A stretch of 64,000 nt of DNA from Streptomyces dangxiongensis (GCF_003675325.1 NZ_CP033073.1:6634001-6698000); one strand, 5' to 3'. Shown: positions 18,993 through 28,448, counted from the stretch's first letter. Numbers and translations: made by a program. The notes: generated from the sequence alone by a model not told the origin.

Positions 18993-18997
18993 ATCAG
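18993..18997 (+). repeat. Target-site duplication ATCAG shared by both elements
   Basis: The middle ATCAG directly joins GGTCA (end of element 1) to TGTCC (start of element 2), serving as right duplication of one and left duplication of the other. Confidence 0.88.
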
Positions 18998-19043
18998 TGT
19001 CCTGTGACAGGGAACCTTGACCGATTGCCACTGAAGTTTGACC
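18998..19043 (+). repeat. Element 2 left end
   Basis: Terminal TGTCCTGTGACAG followed by the internal site TGCCACTGAAGTTTGACC (19026-19043), ending 13 bases before the stop of the cargo gene. Confidence 0.85.
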
Positions 19044-19056
19044 GCCTGGAGGCGCT

Positions 19057-19908
19057 CTATCGGCGGACCGCCGAGATCAGTCCGCCGGGCCGCTCCTCGC
19101 GCTGCGGAGGGGTGCTGATCGGGCGGCCGTAGGCGGCAGCGCTCTCGCGCAGGGTGTAGCTGTCGGCCTCCCAGCCATGCCCGGCCAGCCAGCTCACCGG
19201 GTCGTCGGGCATCTCCGAGACCCACATGGACGCCGCCGATCCCGGCACGGCGTCCGCGCCGAAGCGCTCGATCACGCCGCGCGAGCCCAACGTCAGCCCC
19301 ATCCAACTGCCTGCCGCCGACTGCGCGCTGATCCGGGCCAGCAGCAGCTCCACCGCGTCCTCGGGCAGATAGATCAGTAGTCCTTCGGCGATCCACGCGG
19401 TCGGCACGGCCGGGTCGTGCCCTGCGGCGGCCAGCGCGCCTGGCCAGTCCTCACGCAGATCCACCGCGACGGTGATCCGCTCGCAGCATGCGACGGCCCG
19501 CTCCTGGCGCAGCACCGAAGCCTTGAAGTCCAGTGGCGCGGCGGTGTCGACCTCGAACAGTCGGGTGCCCTCGGGCCAGTCCATCCGGAAGGCTCGGCTG
19601 TCCATGCCGGCGCCGAGCAGCACGACCTGCCGGACCCCGGACGCGGAGGCCTGCTGCAACAGGTCGTCGAGGAACTTCGTCCTGATGACGATGGAGAACG
19701 ACACGGCCAGTCGGCGGCGTCGCGCGGCCTCGTCATCGGGCAGCGGCGGCGATGAGGGCCATAGGCCGCCGGCGGTGGCGAAGGCCTGTGCCAGTGGGTC
19801 GTGGAACAGCGCGTTCTCCCGCTTGGTCTCCAGCGCCCGCACCCTGGCCACCCCCACCGCCGTGGCCCACACTCCCGACGGCTGCACCCGCTCCTGCTCA
19901 TCAGTCAC
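19057..19908 (-). CDS. SAM-dependent methyltransferase (leucine carboxyl methyltransferase-like), transposon cargo
   Basis: A 283-aa class I methyltransferase of the LCM/PPM group (TIGR00027 type) common in actinobacteria. It has the early conserved RENALFHDPLAQAF, the SAM motif VVLLGAGMDSRAFRM near 93-108, the acidic FEVDT, and PTAWIAEGLLIYLPEDAV. The substrate is unknown. It lies between the left end of element 2 and tniQ, 9 bp from the tniQ stop, so it is probably cargo that moved with the element. Confidence 0.85.
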   Translation of the reverse strand: MTDEQERVQPSGVWATAVGVARVRALETKRENALFHDPLAQAFATAGGLWPSSPPLPDDEAARRRRLAVSFSIVIRTKFLDDLLQQASASGVRQVVLLGAGMDSRAFRMDWPEGTRLFEVDTAAPLDFKASVLRQERAVACCERITVAVDLREDWPGALAAAGHDPAVPTAWIAEGLLIYLPEDAVELLLARISAQSAAGSWMGLTLGSRGVIERFGADAVPGSAASMWVSEMPDDPVSWLAGHGWEADSYTLRESAAAYGRPISTPPQREERPGGLISAVRR

Positions 19909-19917
19909 CGCGCCAGC

Positions 19918-20742
19918 TTAGGCGGAGGCCCGCTGTGCCTTCCGCTGCCGGTATGCCTTCTGGCGGCAGCGCTGTGAGCACGTCCGGCGTTGTTGCTGGC
20001 AGGGCCCTGCTGGTAGTGGTCCTCCGCAGGTCTCGCAGGGTCTCGTTGATGCCGTGGGGGCTGGTTCGGGTGGCAGGGGTGGTGGTGCGGGTTGTGGTGT
20101 CGGCGATGTCAACGGCGGTTGGGAAGGTGGGGTCGCGGGAAGCTGCCTGGGCTGTTGGCGACGTGCTCGCTGGCGGCAGCGGTCTGAGCATGTCCGGCGT
20201 GCTGCTGAGAACATCCGGCCGTCGCAGACGGGACAGACACGTGGTCCGGATGGATCGGCCGGGTCTGCTTCGGCTAACCACTTTTCTTCGTGTTTGAGGT
20301 AGTTGGCTCGTCGGCAGGCGGATGAACACAAGCGATAACGCTGTCCGGGCTGGATCTTCATGCTCTTGCCGCACTCTCTGCAGGGGGCCTTCTGCACTGG
20401 AGCCCGAGGATGACGTTTCCGGTATGCCTTCTCGCGGCAGGCCTGGGAACAGCGCAGGGCCTGGCGGCCGATGACGTCGGACGGCGGTATCTCCCCCTCG
20501 CACTCCAGACAGCGCCTCGTTTCCAGGGTGGCCAGCAGCGTCTCCGGGTCGCGGCCGGTCGCGGCGGCCAGCCGTGTCCAGCTGGGAAGACCGAGATGTT
20601 CGGGCGGTTCGCAGAGGTAGGTCCGCAGGTAGCGGGGCGGAAGGTGGTTGGCGTGGGCCAGGCGGACGATGAAGGACCGGACGCCTTCGCCGGACCGGGG
20701 CCGGACCTGGAAGGGCAGGACGCGGACGTTCTCGTGGGTCAT
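19918..20742 (-). CDS. tniQ: TniQ target selector with four Cys4 zinc modules (element 2)
   Basis: A 274-aa intact protein. The TniQ domain occupies residues 7-70 (VLPFQVRPRSGEGVRSFIVRL, NHLPPRYLRTYL). Four zinc modules follow: C78/81/98/102, C121/124/139/143, C170/173/185/189 and C236/239/255/259, with a Pro-rich linker (about 195-235) before the last. That last module is nearly identical to the last module of the element 1 protein (RRTCSQRCRQKAYRQRKA), while the number of middle modules differs. The start overlaps the tnsC stop as ATGA. Confidence 0.85.
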   Translation of the reverse strand: MTHENVRVLPFQVRPRSGEGVRSFIVRLAHANHLPPRYLRTYLCEPPEHLGLPSWTRLAAATGRDPETLLATLETRRCLECEGEIPPSDVIGRQALRCSQACREKAYRKRHPRAPVQKAPCRECGKSMKIQPGQRYRLCSSACRRANYLKHEEKWLAEADPADPSGPRVCPVCDGRMFSAARRTCSDRCRQRARRQQPRQLPATPPSQPPLTSPTPQPAPPPLPPEPAPTASTRPCETCGGPLPAGPCQQQRRTCSQRCRQKAYRQRKAQRASA

Positions 20743-21759
20743 CGGGAGGACCTGGGCCCGCGGAAGTGAGGCGATTCGGCGGCGACGTCCAGCGGGACGG
20801 CCTTCAGCCCGGCTTTGGTGATCTTCTCGGTGCCGTTGAAGATCGCGTCGATCGCGGCTCCGCGGATCTGGTGGGAGAGGGCGCCGATCATGCCGCCGGT
20901 CCGGTCGTGCAGATAGCGGTCCAGTCTTGCCAGGGTGCTGGGCCGGTGCCGCCGCAGGGCAAGAGTCTTCTCCATGGTGGCGACCAGGCCCCGCCACTCA
21001 CTGTTGTAAGGGAAGGGGTGGGTGGGGATCAGGGTGAAGCGGCCGGCGATCTGGGCTCCGCGGGTGCCGGTCAGCAGGCTGCCGTGCTCGATGTCGATGC
21101 CTGCGTAGATGAACGTCGCGGGGATCCGCTCGGAGAAGTACTTGAGGGTGTCGGCGACTTCGGCGCCGTGCTGGGTGGTGAGCGAGATGTTGTGGAGTTC
21201 GTCGACCAGGATCATGCCGGTGCGGGCGTCGGTGCAGACACCGACGACGGACTCGATGAGGTCGGTGATGTTCATGCGGGCCATCACCGGCAGTCCGAGG
21301 AAGCGGGCGAACTCGGCTGCGATCATGCGGGGTGTCGCGGCGGGCGGGACGGTGATGTAGATGACCGGCTTGCGGTCGGTGGCGGTGGGGTGCCGGGCCC
21401 GGTCCAGCAGCTCGTGGGACAGTCCGAGCTGGGTGATCGCGATGGTTTTCCCGGTGCCGGCGGGGCCGGAGACGATCAGGCCCCCGGCGGGCGCTGATCG
21501 CGTGCCGGTTCAGTACGACCAGGCGGCGGCCGGTGGCGACGGTGTGACGGACGACGGAGGTGGCGACCACCAGCAGACGGCCGTGATGGTCGAGACGGGC
21601 CTCGTCGAAGGCTGCTTGGCCGGCCTCGCCCAGCGCGTCGTACTGAGCGTCGGTCAGCCGGGGCGGCGGGCCCGGTGGTCCTTCGACGAAGCGGCGCCAG
21701 CCGTCGATCGTGGTCAGGTGCCGCTGGGAGTCCTGGGGCAGAGCGGACGATGCCGTCAT
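20739..21759 (-). pseudogene. tnsC AAA+ ATPase with one-base frameshift (element 2)
   Basis: TnsC/TniB transposition regulator. The N-terminal frame (from ATG 21759) runs to NRHAISAR. A five-C run at 21481-21485 appears one base too long; reading past it restores LIVSGPAGTGKTIAITQ (Walker A), then VIYITVPPAATPRMIAAEF, Walker B MILVDELHN and the C terminus. Length without the shift would be about 340 aa. The start overlaps the tnsB stop as ATGA. A homopolymer sequencing error is as likely as real decay for this site. Confidence 0.85.
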
Positions 21760-23815
21760 GAGCGTTTCCAGGGGTCTTCCAGCGGGTCGAACAGTCCGAG
21801 CGGGATCACTTCGGCCACCGAGTCCTCACTCTCGTCCGCTTCGTCCTCGGGCTCTGTCTGAGGACCGGCAACGGACATGGGGACGACGGGACCTGCAGCT
21901 TTGGTGCGGGCCGCCACCCGTCGGTCGCGCTTGCCGGACCCTGGTCCCTGCTCGGTCTGCGGGCCGCCGTGGGCCCGGGTGAGCAGGGCCGCGACCGCGT
22001 CGGCGATCTCCGCCTCGGTGGCGCGGGGCAGCTAGGGGCTGACGTGGTCCCAGGCCGGGTCACCGAAGGGGACCGGTGCCCGGTTCAGGTGTTTCCAGGT
22101 GGCCGGGACCCACTCGTTGTCACCGCGGTGGTTGCGTACCCAGATCCGGGAGACGTCGTAGGGGTCGCGGTGGACCTCCCAGAGCCCGCGTCTGGCCCGG
22201 ACGCCGGAGTTCTGGCGGCGCATCGGTCCCAAGGCCCGGCTGTCGTAGGTGCGGTTCTTGATCCTGATGCCGTAGTCGTTGACCACCCGCCATTCTGCGG
22301 GCAGGAGTTCGACGTAGTCGTCGCCGCTGAGTGCGACCGGGACGTAGCCGCAGGCCTCCACCGAAGCGGCGTACTTCTCGTTCGGCGTGAACAGCCGGCC
22401 CGGGTGGACCGGATCGCGCAGACCGTCGTGCTTGCGGTTCTGCCACTTCGCGACGATCCACTCATCCAGAAGCTCCTGCAACTCCAGCAGGGACCACACG
22501 CGTTCGCGTTCCAGGTGCCGGCCGCGGTGGTCGGTGCTGCGGCCGGTGTAGGGGGGCAGGAACTGCGCGAACAGCGTGGCCACCGAGCCCAGCATCTTCT
22601 CGATGTGCCCCTTCTCGAAGGGCGAGCCCTGGTGGGCCGGCTGCACTTCGATCTCCAGGAACCGGCAGGAGGAGATGAAGTTGCGGGAGAGGAAGGCCTT
22701 GCCGTGGTCGCAGACGATGATCTCCGGAACGATCACCGGCCGGGCCGCCGCATGGGCCAGACGCTCGTCCAGGGCCAGCAGCCTGCGGTGCGGCAGCACC
22801 GAGCGCGACATCCTGAGCGCGTCCGTCCAGCCCGGCCGCATCAGTTCGGGGGTGACGGTGCGGGCCAGCAGCACGCTGGCATCCACGGCCTTCGTGGTCG
22901 GCCGCAGCACCGCCGCGGTCAGCGTCCTGGTGGCGACATCGATCATGGCGGTGAGTTCGACTCTGCCCGTGACGCCGTTGTCGAGCAGGACCAGCACGTC
23001 CAGCGGGGTGGAGTCGATCTGCATGACCTCGCCCGGCGCGAAGACGGGCAGTTCCCCGTGCGGCGTCGTGGCCCCGTGGGCCCTGGACCGGCGGGTCACC
23101 GCCGAACCGGACGTGTGGGTGCCCGAGGTGAGCTTCGCCAGCAGCCGGTAGAGCGTCCTCTGCGAGGGAAGCCCAGCCCCCTGCTTGTCAGGTGCTTCTT
23201 TGAGGATCTCGCCAGTCCGCCACAAAATGAACGTCCCCGTGCGGGTCGAGGCGTCCACCGCTTCCTCGATCGCCTGCCGCATCGCGGCCACCACCGCATC
23301 GTCGACCTCCCCGAACTCGGCTGTCCTGCGGACCGGTCGGTGATCGGCCAGGCCCAGCACCCCGCGTTCCTGATAGCGCCGCCGACGGTGGGCGACCGTA
23401 CTGGCAGAGACCTTGTGACCAGCGGCAGTCAGCTCAGATGCCTTCGCCCGCTGCCGGGAGGTCAAGGACCGCTCCGGCCCGTACTCGGGCCGGACCGCCG
23501 TGCCGGGCCCGGCTTCGGGCGGCAACCCGTGCAGGACCTCCGGATGTGGCCCTCCCACCACAGAGCCCTCTCCACCTCCCGGGCGGGAAACGCCTCCAGC
23601 AGCGAGGCCGCCGGCAACGGCATCCGAACCGGGCTGTTCACGACCTCGAAATCGGCCGCCGCGAACAACTCGAGCAACGGCATGACCCGATACGGCTCTT
23701 CACCGTCCGTCAGCGTCACCGCCTGGGCAGCAACGGCGAGCACTCCGCGGATCCGGCCCTCGAACCGCACCCGGTCACCGACCGCGACCCGCACCGACCG
23801 CTTCATCCTGCCCAT
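21756..23815 (-). pseudogene. tnsB DDE transposase with a frameshift and an in-frame TAG (element 2)
   Basis: TnsB-type retroviral-integrase-fold transposase. It starts at ATG 23815 (MGRMKRS, matching element 1). One base is missing near 23540-23545 relative to element 1 (HI-EVLHGLPP). The main part carries the catalytic triad: Asp in MQIDST (codon 23013-23015), Asp in VCDHGK and Glu in KGHIEKM, the last two 35 residues apart. A TAG at 22032-22034 interrupts the frame, but the same frame continues as an acidic tail of about 91 codons ending GLFDPLEDPWKRS, whose stop overlaps tnsC as ATGA. That tail is probably the TnsC-contacting hook (inference). Confidence 0.85.
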
Positions 23816-24563
23816 GCCGCCCGCCCCTCGGTCCAGACGAGAGTGTCCGCCCCCAGCACCGCGGACTCCAGGTCCGTGCCCAGCCGCCCGGACCACAGCA
23901 GATGAAACAGCACCGGCAGGACCTGCAGCCGGTCGCCCACCTGCCGGGCTCCCGACCACAACGGCAGCGGCTCCTCGAAGCCTCCACCAGCGCGGCCGCC
24001 ACCCCCTCCGGGCGCCCCGAGCGGGTCCGCCGGTAGCGGGCCAGCCAGCGCACGTTCGCCATGAACACCGGCTCGGGCGTGCCCATCCACACGAACTCCC
24101 AGCCCACCGCCTCACAGGCCCGACGCGTCGCCGCGAACGCCTCCCCGGTCCGATCGTCCAGCCGGTCCGCGGACCGGACATCGACCACCCTGGCCCGCCC
24201 GTCAGCAAGGCGTACGAAGTAGTCAGGCGCATGGCGACGCTGTTCCGGACCGTCCTGCCAGTGCAACCAGAAGGGCTGCGAGGCGACCCCGACCACCCTC
24301 GGATCACGGTCCAGCAAGATCAGGCAGTCCCGCTCCAGCCACGACTCGTAGCCCACGTGACTACCGGTCGTCGCCGCGAAGTACCAGCCCGGGAAGCTCT
24401 CCCCACCCTTCGCCCACCGGAACTCACGAACCGGCTGGACGCCCTCGAACCGCGTACTCCACAACTGGCCCAACGACCCGCGACAACGCTCACCAGACTC
24501 AAGAAAGTCCAGCTCAAAGGCGGATAACGCCGGATCTCCGTACGCATGAGCCGGTTCCCCCAC
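23803..24563 (-). pseudogene. tnsA endonuclease with one-base frameshift (element 2)
   Basis: TnsA cuts the 5' ends of the transposon. I place the start at the GTG at 24563 (GGAGG 8 bases upstream); the open frame extends to 24587. Visible residues are GYESWLERD (catalytic Glu), HAPDYFV (Asp), VVDVRSAD (Arg where Lys is common) and PEPVFMANVRWLARYRR. Near 23979-23983 one base is missing compared with element 1; the other frame continues EEPLPLWSGARQVGDRLQVL to a stop overlapping tnsB. Confidence 0.82.
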
Positions 24564-24580
24564 CGTGCCTCCAACCGCGA

Positions 24581-24658
24581 CGGTCAAAGTTCAGTGGCAG
24601 GAAAGTACCGGTCGTCAAACTTCAGTGGCAATCGAACGAGATTCGCTGTCACAGGACA
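24581..24658 (-). repeat. Element 2 right end
   Basis: Reading inward on the minus strand: TGTCCTGTGACAG, then two internal sites, the complements of 24613-24630 (TGCCACTGAAGTTTGACG) and 24581-24599 (TGCCACTGAACTTTGACCG). tnsA starts immediately inside. Confidence 0.87.
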
Positions 24659-24663
24659 ATCAG
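24659..24663 (+). repeat. Target-site duplication ATCAG, right copy
   Basis: Third ATCAG, directly after GGACA, the last bases of element 2. Confidence 0.9.
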
Positions 24664-24695
24664 GTCGGTGGGGAGGGTTGTCCTGGGAATCTTTC

Positions 24696-24705
24696 CGATA
24701 TATCG
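24696..24705. promoter_or_regulatory. CGATATATCG palindrome upstream of padR
   Basis: A perfect 10-bp AT-rich palindrome 66 bp before the padR start and 33 bp after the transposon end. It may be a PadR autoregulatory operator (inference). The element insertion has replaced whatever lay upstream. Confidence 0.4.
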
Positions 24706-24770
24706 TTGAGGCATCGCGGACAACACGCGATACGAACGCGACAGATCATCGATTGAATGGAGTGAACGCG

Positions 24771-25397
24771 ATGCGTACCCACGGATTCGAACGTGGACAT
24801 CGGCACGAGGGTCCCGGCCGCCGAGGCATGGGCGGTTTCGACGGCCGGCGGGCCGCCTTCGGGCCCTTCGGGCCGGGAGGGCCGGGATTCGGTCCCGGCG
24901 GCCCCGGCTTCGGGCCGGGCCCCTGGGGGGCGCGGGGCCGGGGCGGGGGGCGGGGACGTGCGCGGCGCGGGGACGTGCGCGCCTCCATCCTGGCCCTGCT
25001 CAAGGACCGGCCCATGCACGGCTACGAGATGATCCAGGAGATCGCCGAACGCAGCGGTGGCGCGTGGAAGCCGAGCCCCGGCTCGGTCTACCCCACCCTC
25101 CAGCTTCTGGAGGACGAGGGCCTGATCACGAGCGAGAGCGAAGGCGGCAAGAAGCTGTTCTCCCTCACCGGGAGTGGACGCGGCGCCGCCGAGGAAGGCG
25201 CGGAGGCTCCCTGGGAGGAGGCCTCGCGCGGGGTCGACTGGGAGGCTCTCGGAGAGATCCGCCAGGCCGGCTCCGGGTTGATGGAAGCCTTCGGGCAGGT
25301 CTTCAGGACCGGTAGCAAGGAACAGCGCGAGAAGGCGCTGGCCGTCATCAACGACGCCCGCAGGAAGCTGTACCTGATCCTCGCCGACGAGCAGTGA
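24771..25397 (+). CDS. PadR-family transcriptional regulator
   Basis: A 208-aa protein. Residues 1-60 are low-complexity, His/Arg then Gly/Pro-rich (FGPGGPGFGP repeats). The PadR winged helix follows (DVRASILALLKDRPMHGYEMIQEI, SPGSVYPTLQLLEDEGLI, KKLFSLT) and an acidic C-terminal helical part ends NDARRKLYLIL. It probably represses a nearby or autologous promoter in response to a ligand. ATG 24771 has GGAG upstream. It is the first gene right of the transposon island, only 107 bp from it. Confidence 0.9.
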   Translation: MRTHGFERGHRHEGPGRRGMGGFDGRRAAFGPFGPGGPGFGPGGPGFGPGPWGARGRGGGRGRARRGDVRASILALLKDRPMHGYEMIQEIAERSGGAWKPSPGSVYPTLQLLEDEGLITSESEGGKKLFSLTGSGRGAAEEGAEAPWEEASRGVDWEALGEIRQAGSGLMEAFGQVFRTGSKEQREKALAVINDARRKLYLILADEQ

Positions 25398-25583
25398 CGC
25401 GCGGGCCCGGGGAAGCGGTGTGGCCGGGGCGCGCGGGTGGGTCGCGTGCGCCCCATGATGGAGGCCGGCTGGATCTCCTCCGCAAGGATGACATTCCGGT
25501 CGCCGATGTCCACTCTGCGTGGGACGCGAGAATGGTTCCCCTCGTGGATGACCCGCCCCCGTCCGGCTGATGGGGTAGAGGAC

Positions 25584-26291
25584 GTGCACACCCGTACAGC
25601 CCACCGGACCGCCCACCACGAGCCGGTTCCGCACCCGGACGGCACCGCCGTGCTCGGTGCCGAGCTGGCAGCGGTGGTCACCGGTGCCCGTCGCAGGGCC
25701 CTCCGGGACGGGGACCGGCAGACCGACACCGCCCATCTGCTGCACTCCCTGCTCGAACACGACCCCGAGGCCCGTGCCGCCGTGGGCGGCCCCGCGCGGC
25801 TCGCCCGGCTCCTCGGCTACCTCGTCCAGCGCAGCATCGGCTACGGGCTGCGCTGGCAGGGCAGCGTGGAGGACTCCGGGCCGATCACCGTCGTACCGGC
25901 ACCGGCGGACCCCGCACACCTCGCAGACCCCACGGCCCCCGCGCGCACCGCGGACCCAGGGGACCCAGAGGATCCCGCAGACGGCGAGGATGCGGCGAGC
26001 GGCGAAGGTCCGGTCGCGTCCGCCGGTCCGGCCGGCCATGACGGTGGGGCCAGGGAGGCCGGCGGGTGGTCACCCGCCGCATCGGCCGCTCTCGCGGACG
26101 CCCGTGGACGGGCCCGGCGGCGGGGCGCGCTCCAGGTCACCGGCACCGACCTGCTCGCGGCGCTCGTCACGGACCCGGGGTCCCGGGCCGTCGAGGTCCT
26201 CGCGCGCGCCGGCATCTCCGCCTCCGAGCTGGTCGCGCGGGCCGGGACCGATGCCGACGAGCGCGCCGACGACGGCCGGACCGCCCCCTGA
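25584..26291 (+). CDS. Clp N-terminal (ClpN) domain protein
   Basis: A protein of about 235 aa with two half-repeats of the Clp N domain. The first is near residues 20-75 (ELAAVVTGARRRALRDGDRQTDTAHLLHSLLEHDPEARAAV). An acidic Ala/Asp/Pro linker follows, and the second half is near 165-215 (RARRRGALQVTGTDLLAALVTDPGSRAVEVLARAGI). It lacks an ATPase module, so it is probably an adaptor-like or stand-alone ClpN protein. The GTG start at 25584 is preceded by TAGAGGAC. Confidence 0.75.
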   Translation: MHTRTAHRTAHHEPVPHPDGTAVLGAELAAVVTGARRRALRDGDRQTDTAHLLHSLLEHDPEARAAVGGPARLARLLGYLVQRSIGYGLRWQGSVEDSGPITVVPAPADPAHLADPTAPARTADPGDPEDPADGEDAASGEGPVASAGPAGHDGGAREAGGWSPAASAALADARGRARRRGALQVTGTDLLAALVTDPGSRAVEVLARAGISASELVARAGTDADERADDGRTAP

Positions 26292-26360
26292 TCGTCCCCC
26301 CGTCCACCACCTGAGACAGGTGTCAACGAGGGTGACGCTGCTGTCGTCGCCTGTCATCAT

Positions 26361-27365
26361 GTGCCGGTGCATACGTCTGTGAGCAGTCAGGACAGCCCCG
26401 GCAGGGGCGTCGGGCTCGGCCTCGCGCTCGTCTCGGCGCTGGCCTTCGGCGGTTCCGGGGTGGCCGCCAAGCCGCTGATCGAGGCGGGACTCGACCCGCT
26501 GCACGTGGTGTGGCTGCGGGTGGCTGGCGCCGCCCTGGTGATGCTGCCGCTCGCCGTGCGGCACCGCGCCCTGCCGCGCCGCCGGCCCCTGCTGCTCGCC
26601 GGGTTCGGGCTGCTCGCGGTCGCCGGTGTCCAGGCCTGCTACTTCGCCGCGCTCTCCCGCATCCCGGTCGGCGTGGCACTCCTCATCGAGTACCTCGCCC
26701 CCGCGCTGGTCCTGGGCTGGGTGCGGTTCGTGCAGCGGCGGCCCGTGACACGTGCCGCCGCGGCCGGTGTGGTCCTGGCGGCCGGCGGTCTCGCCTGTGT
26801 GGTGGAGGTGTGGTCGGGCCTGAGCCTCGACGCGGTGGGCCTGCTCCTGGCCCTGGGTGCCGCCTGTTGCCAGGTCGGCTACTTCGTGCTGTCCGATCAG
26901 GGCAGCGATGCCGGCGCCGACGCGCCGGATCCGCTCGGCGTCATCGCCTACGGACTCCTCGTCGGCGCCGCCGTGCTGACGGTCGTCGCCCGCCCCTGGA
27001 GCATGGACTGGTCGGTGCTGGCCGGCTCGGCCCGGCTGAACGGCACCGCCGTGCCGGCCGTCGCGCTGCTGGCCTGGATCGTCCTGGTCGCCACGGTCCT
27101 CGCGTACGTCACCGGCGTGCTGTCCGTGCGGCGGCTGTCGCCGCAGGTCGCCGGTGTCGTGGCCTGCCTGGAGGCCGTCATCGCGACCGTGCTGGCCTGG
27201 GTGCTGCTCGGCGAACACCTCTCCGCGCCCCAGGTTTTCGGCGGCGCGGTCGTCCTGGCCGGTGCGTTCATCGCCCAGACGTCGGCCCCCGCCGAGAACG
27301 GTCGGGAGCCGGCCGCTCCGGGCGGTGCGGAACGGGAGTTGTCCGCCCGCGGCACCGCCGCATAG
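26361..27365 (+). CDS. EamA/DMT-family transporter
   Basis: A 334-aa inner-membrane protein with ten predicted helices in two EamA repeats ([24 protein letters not shown] in the first; [28 protein letters not shown] in the second). Drug/metabolite exporter family; substrate unknown. GTG 26361 and GTG 26367 are both possible, probably on a leaderless or short-leader transcript. Confidence 0.85.
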   Translation: MPVHTSVSSQDSPGRGVGLGLALVSALAFGGSGVAAKPLIEAGLDPLHVVWLRVAGAALVMLPLAVRHRALPRRRPLLLAGFGLLAVAGVQACYFAALSRIPVGVALLIEYLAPALVLGWVRFVQRRPVTRAAAAGVVLAAGGLACVVEVWSGLSLDAVGLLLALGAACCQVGYFVLSDQGSDAGADAPDPLGVIAYGLLVGAAVLTVVARPWSMDWSVLAGSARLNGTAVPAVALLAWIVLVATVLAYVTGVLSVRRLSPQVAGVVACLEAVIATVLAWVLLGEHLSAPQVFGGAVVLAGAFIAQTSAPAENGREPAAPGGAERELSARGTAA

Positions 27366-27554
27366 GGTCCCCCCATGCCGTCGAACGCACTAGTCCTTCC
27401 GCCTCCGGCCGCCTGAGGCGGGCCTCCGGGAGATCGGTCCCGCGCATCCGCGCGGGGCCGGACGGTGCTGCCCGCAGACGAAGTCCGCGCGTCCCGCCGA
27501 AGCGGGGCGCCCCGAGCTTCCGCACCTCGCGTGCGTTCCTGCGGAGAGATTCCC

Positions 27555-28414
27555 TTGTCGAACACTGCCTCCGGCCTGCCCGTCGGGCGTGGCCTGCTCT
27601 ACCTGATCATCACCGGTGCCGCCTGGGGCACCGTCGGCGCCGCCGCCTCGCTGGTCTCCCGGGCCAGCGACATGGGCGTCTTCGGCCTGTCGTTCTGGCG
27701 CTGCGCCCTGGCGCTCGCCTTCCTGCCGGCCGGCCGCCTGCTGCGCCCGCGCGCCCGGCCGCGCAAGACCGTGGCCGTCGCCGGGTCCGCGCCCGTGCCC
27801 GAACCCGTGCCGGTGCCCGTACGCCGCAGGGTGGCCCGCGCGGTGGCCACCGGGGTCGGGCTCGCCGTCTTCCAGACGGCCCACTTCGCCGCCGTGGCCT
27901 CGACGGGACTGGCCGTGGCCACCGTCGTCACCCTCGGCGCGGGTCCCGTGCTCATCGCGCTCGGCGCCCGGCTGCTGCTCGGCGAGCGGCTCGGCACCGG
28001 CGGTGTCGTGGCGGTTGCGGGCGCGCCGGCCGGGCTGGCCGTGCTCACTCTCGGCGGTTCCGCCGCGACGGTCCGCCCGGCGGGTGTGCTCCTCGCGCTC
28101 GTCTCGGCCTCGGGCTACGGCGCCATGACCCCGCTCACCAGGTGGTGGGGCCGGGCCGGGGACGCCGACGCCTCCGGTACGACCGCGGGTGCCTTCGCGG
28201 TGACCGCCCTGTGCCTGCTGCCCTTCGCGGTGCACGAGGGTCTGCTCCCGCACACCGACCACCCGGCCCGGCTGCTGGGCTGCTGCTCTACGTCGCCGCC
28301 GTGCCCACGGCCCTCGCGTACGCGCTCTACTTCGCGGGAGCGGCCGTCGTACGGTCCGCCACGGTCTCCGTGATCATGCTGCCGGAGCCGGAGCCGGAGC
28401 CGGTGACGGTGTGA
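27555..28414 (+). pseudogene. Second EamA-family transporter, frameshifted and 3'-truncated
   Basis: TTG start at 27555 behind GGAGAGA. The first eight or so helices read normally to HPARLLG, then one base is missing near 28277 and the frame is lost. The other frame continues [24 protein letters not shown] and ATVSVIML but then ends in [10 protein letters not shown], encoded by a short GCCGGA tandem repeat (28381-28401), instead of the final EamA helices. Both a one-base indel and loss of the real 3' end are therefore visible. Confidence 0.75.
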
Positions 28415-28448
28415 GGCCGTACCGTCACCGCACTGTCAGGCCGCGTCG

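Larger units (their letters stand above)
18998..24658 (-). mobile_element. Element 2: Tn7-like TnsABC-TniQ transposon (5661 bp), decaying
   Basis: Ends are inverted repeats TGTCCTGTGACAG at 18998 and, on the minus strand, at 24658, each followed inside by TGCCACTGAAGTTTGAC. ATCAG flanks both sides. Content: a methyltransferase cargo gene near the left end, then tniQ, tnsC, tnsB and tnsA on the minus strand with tnsA next to the right end; junctions are ATGA-type overlaps. tnsA, tnsB and tnsC each carry a one-base frameshift and tnsB also an in-frame TAG; only tniQ and the cargo are intact. Confidence 0.9.

Noticed and set aside
22000..24527. Long plus-strand ORF opposite tnsB/tnsA
   Set aside because: Composition is a mirror of the minus-strand transposase genes, which carry clear family motifs.
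14639..24658. CRISPR-associated transposon (CAST)
   Set aside because: TnsB, TnsC and TniQ suggested it, but there is no Cas12k or Cascade gene, no repeat-spacer array and no room for one.
24771..24960. Gly/Pro repeats of PadR as a separate repeat element
   Set aside because: They are part of the normal low-complexity N terminus of this PadR subgroup.
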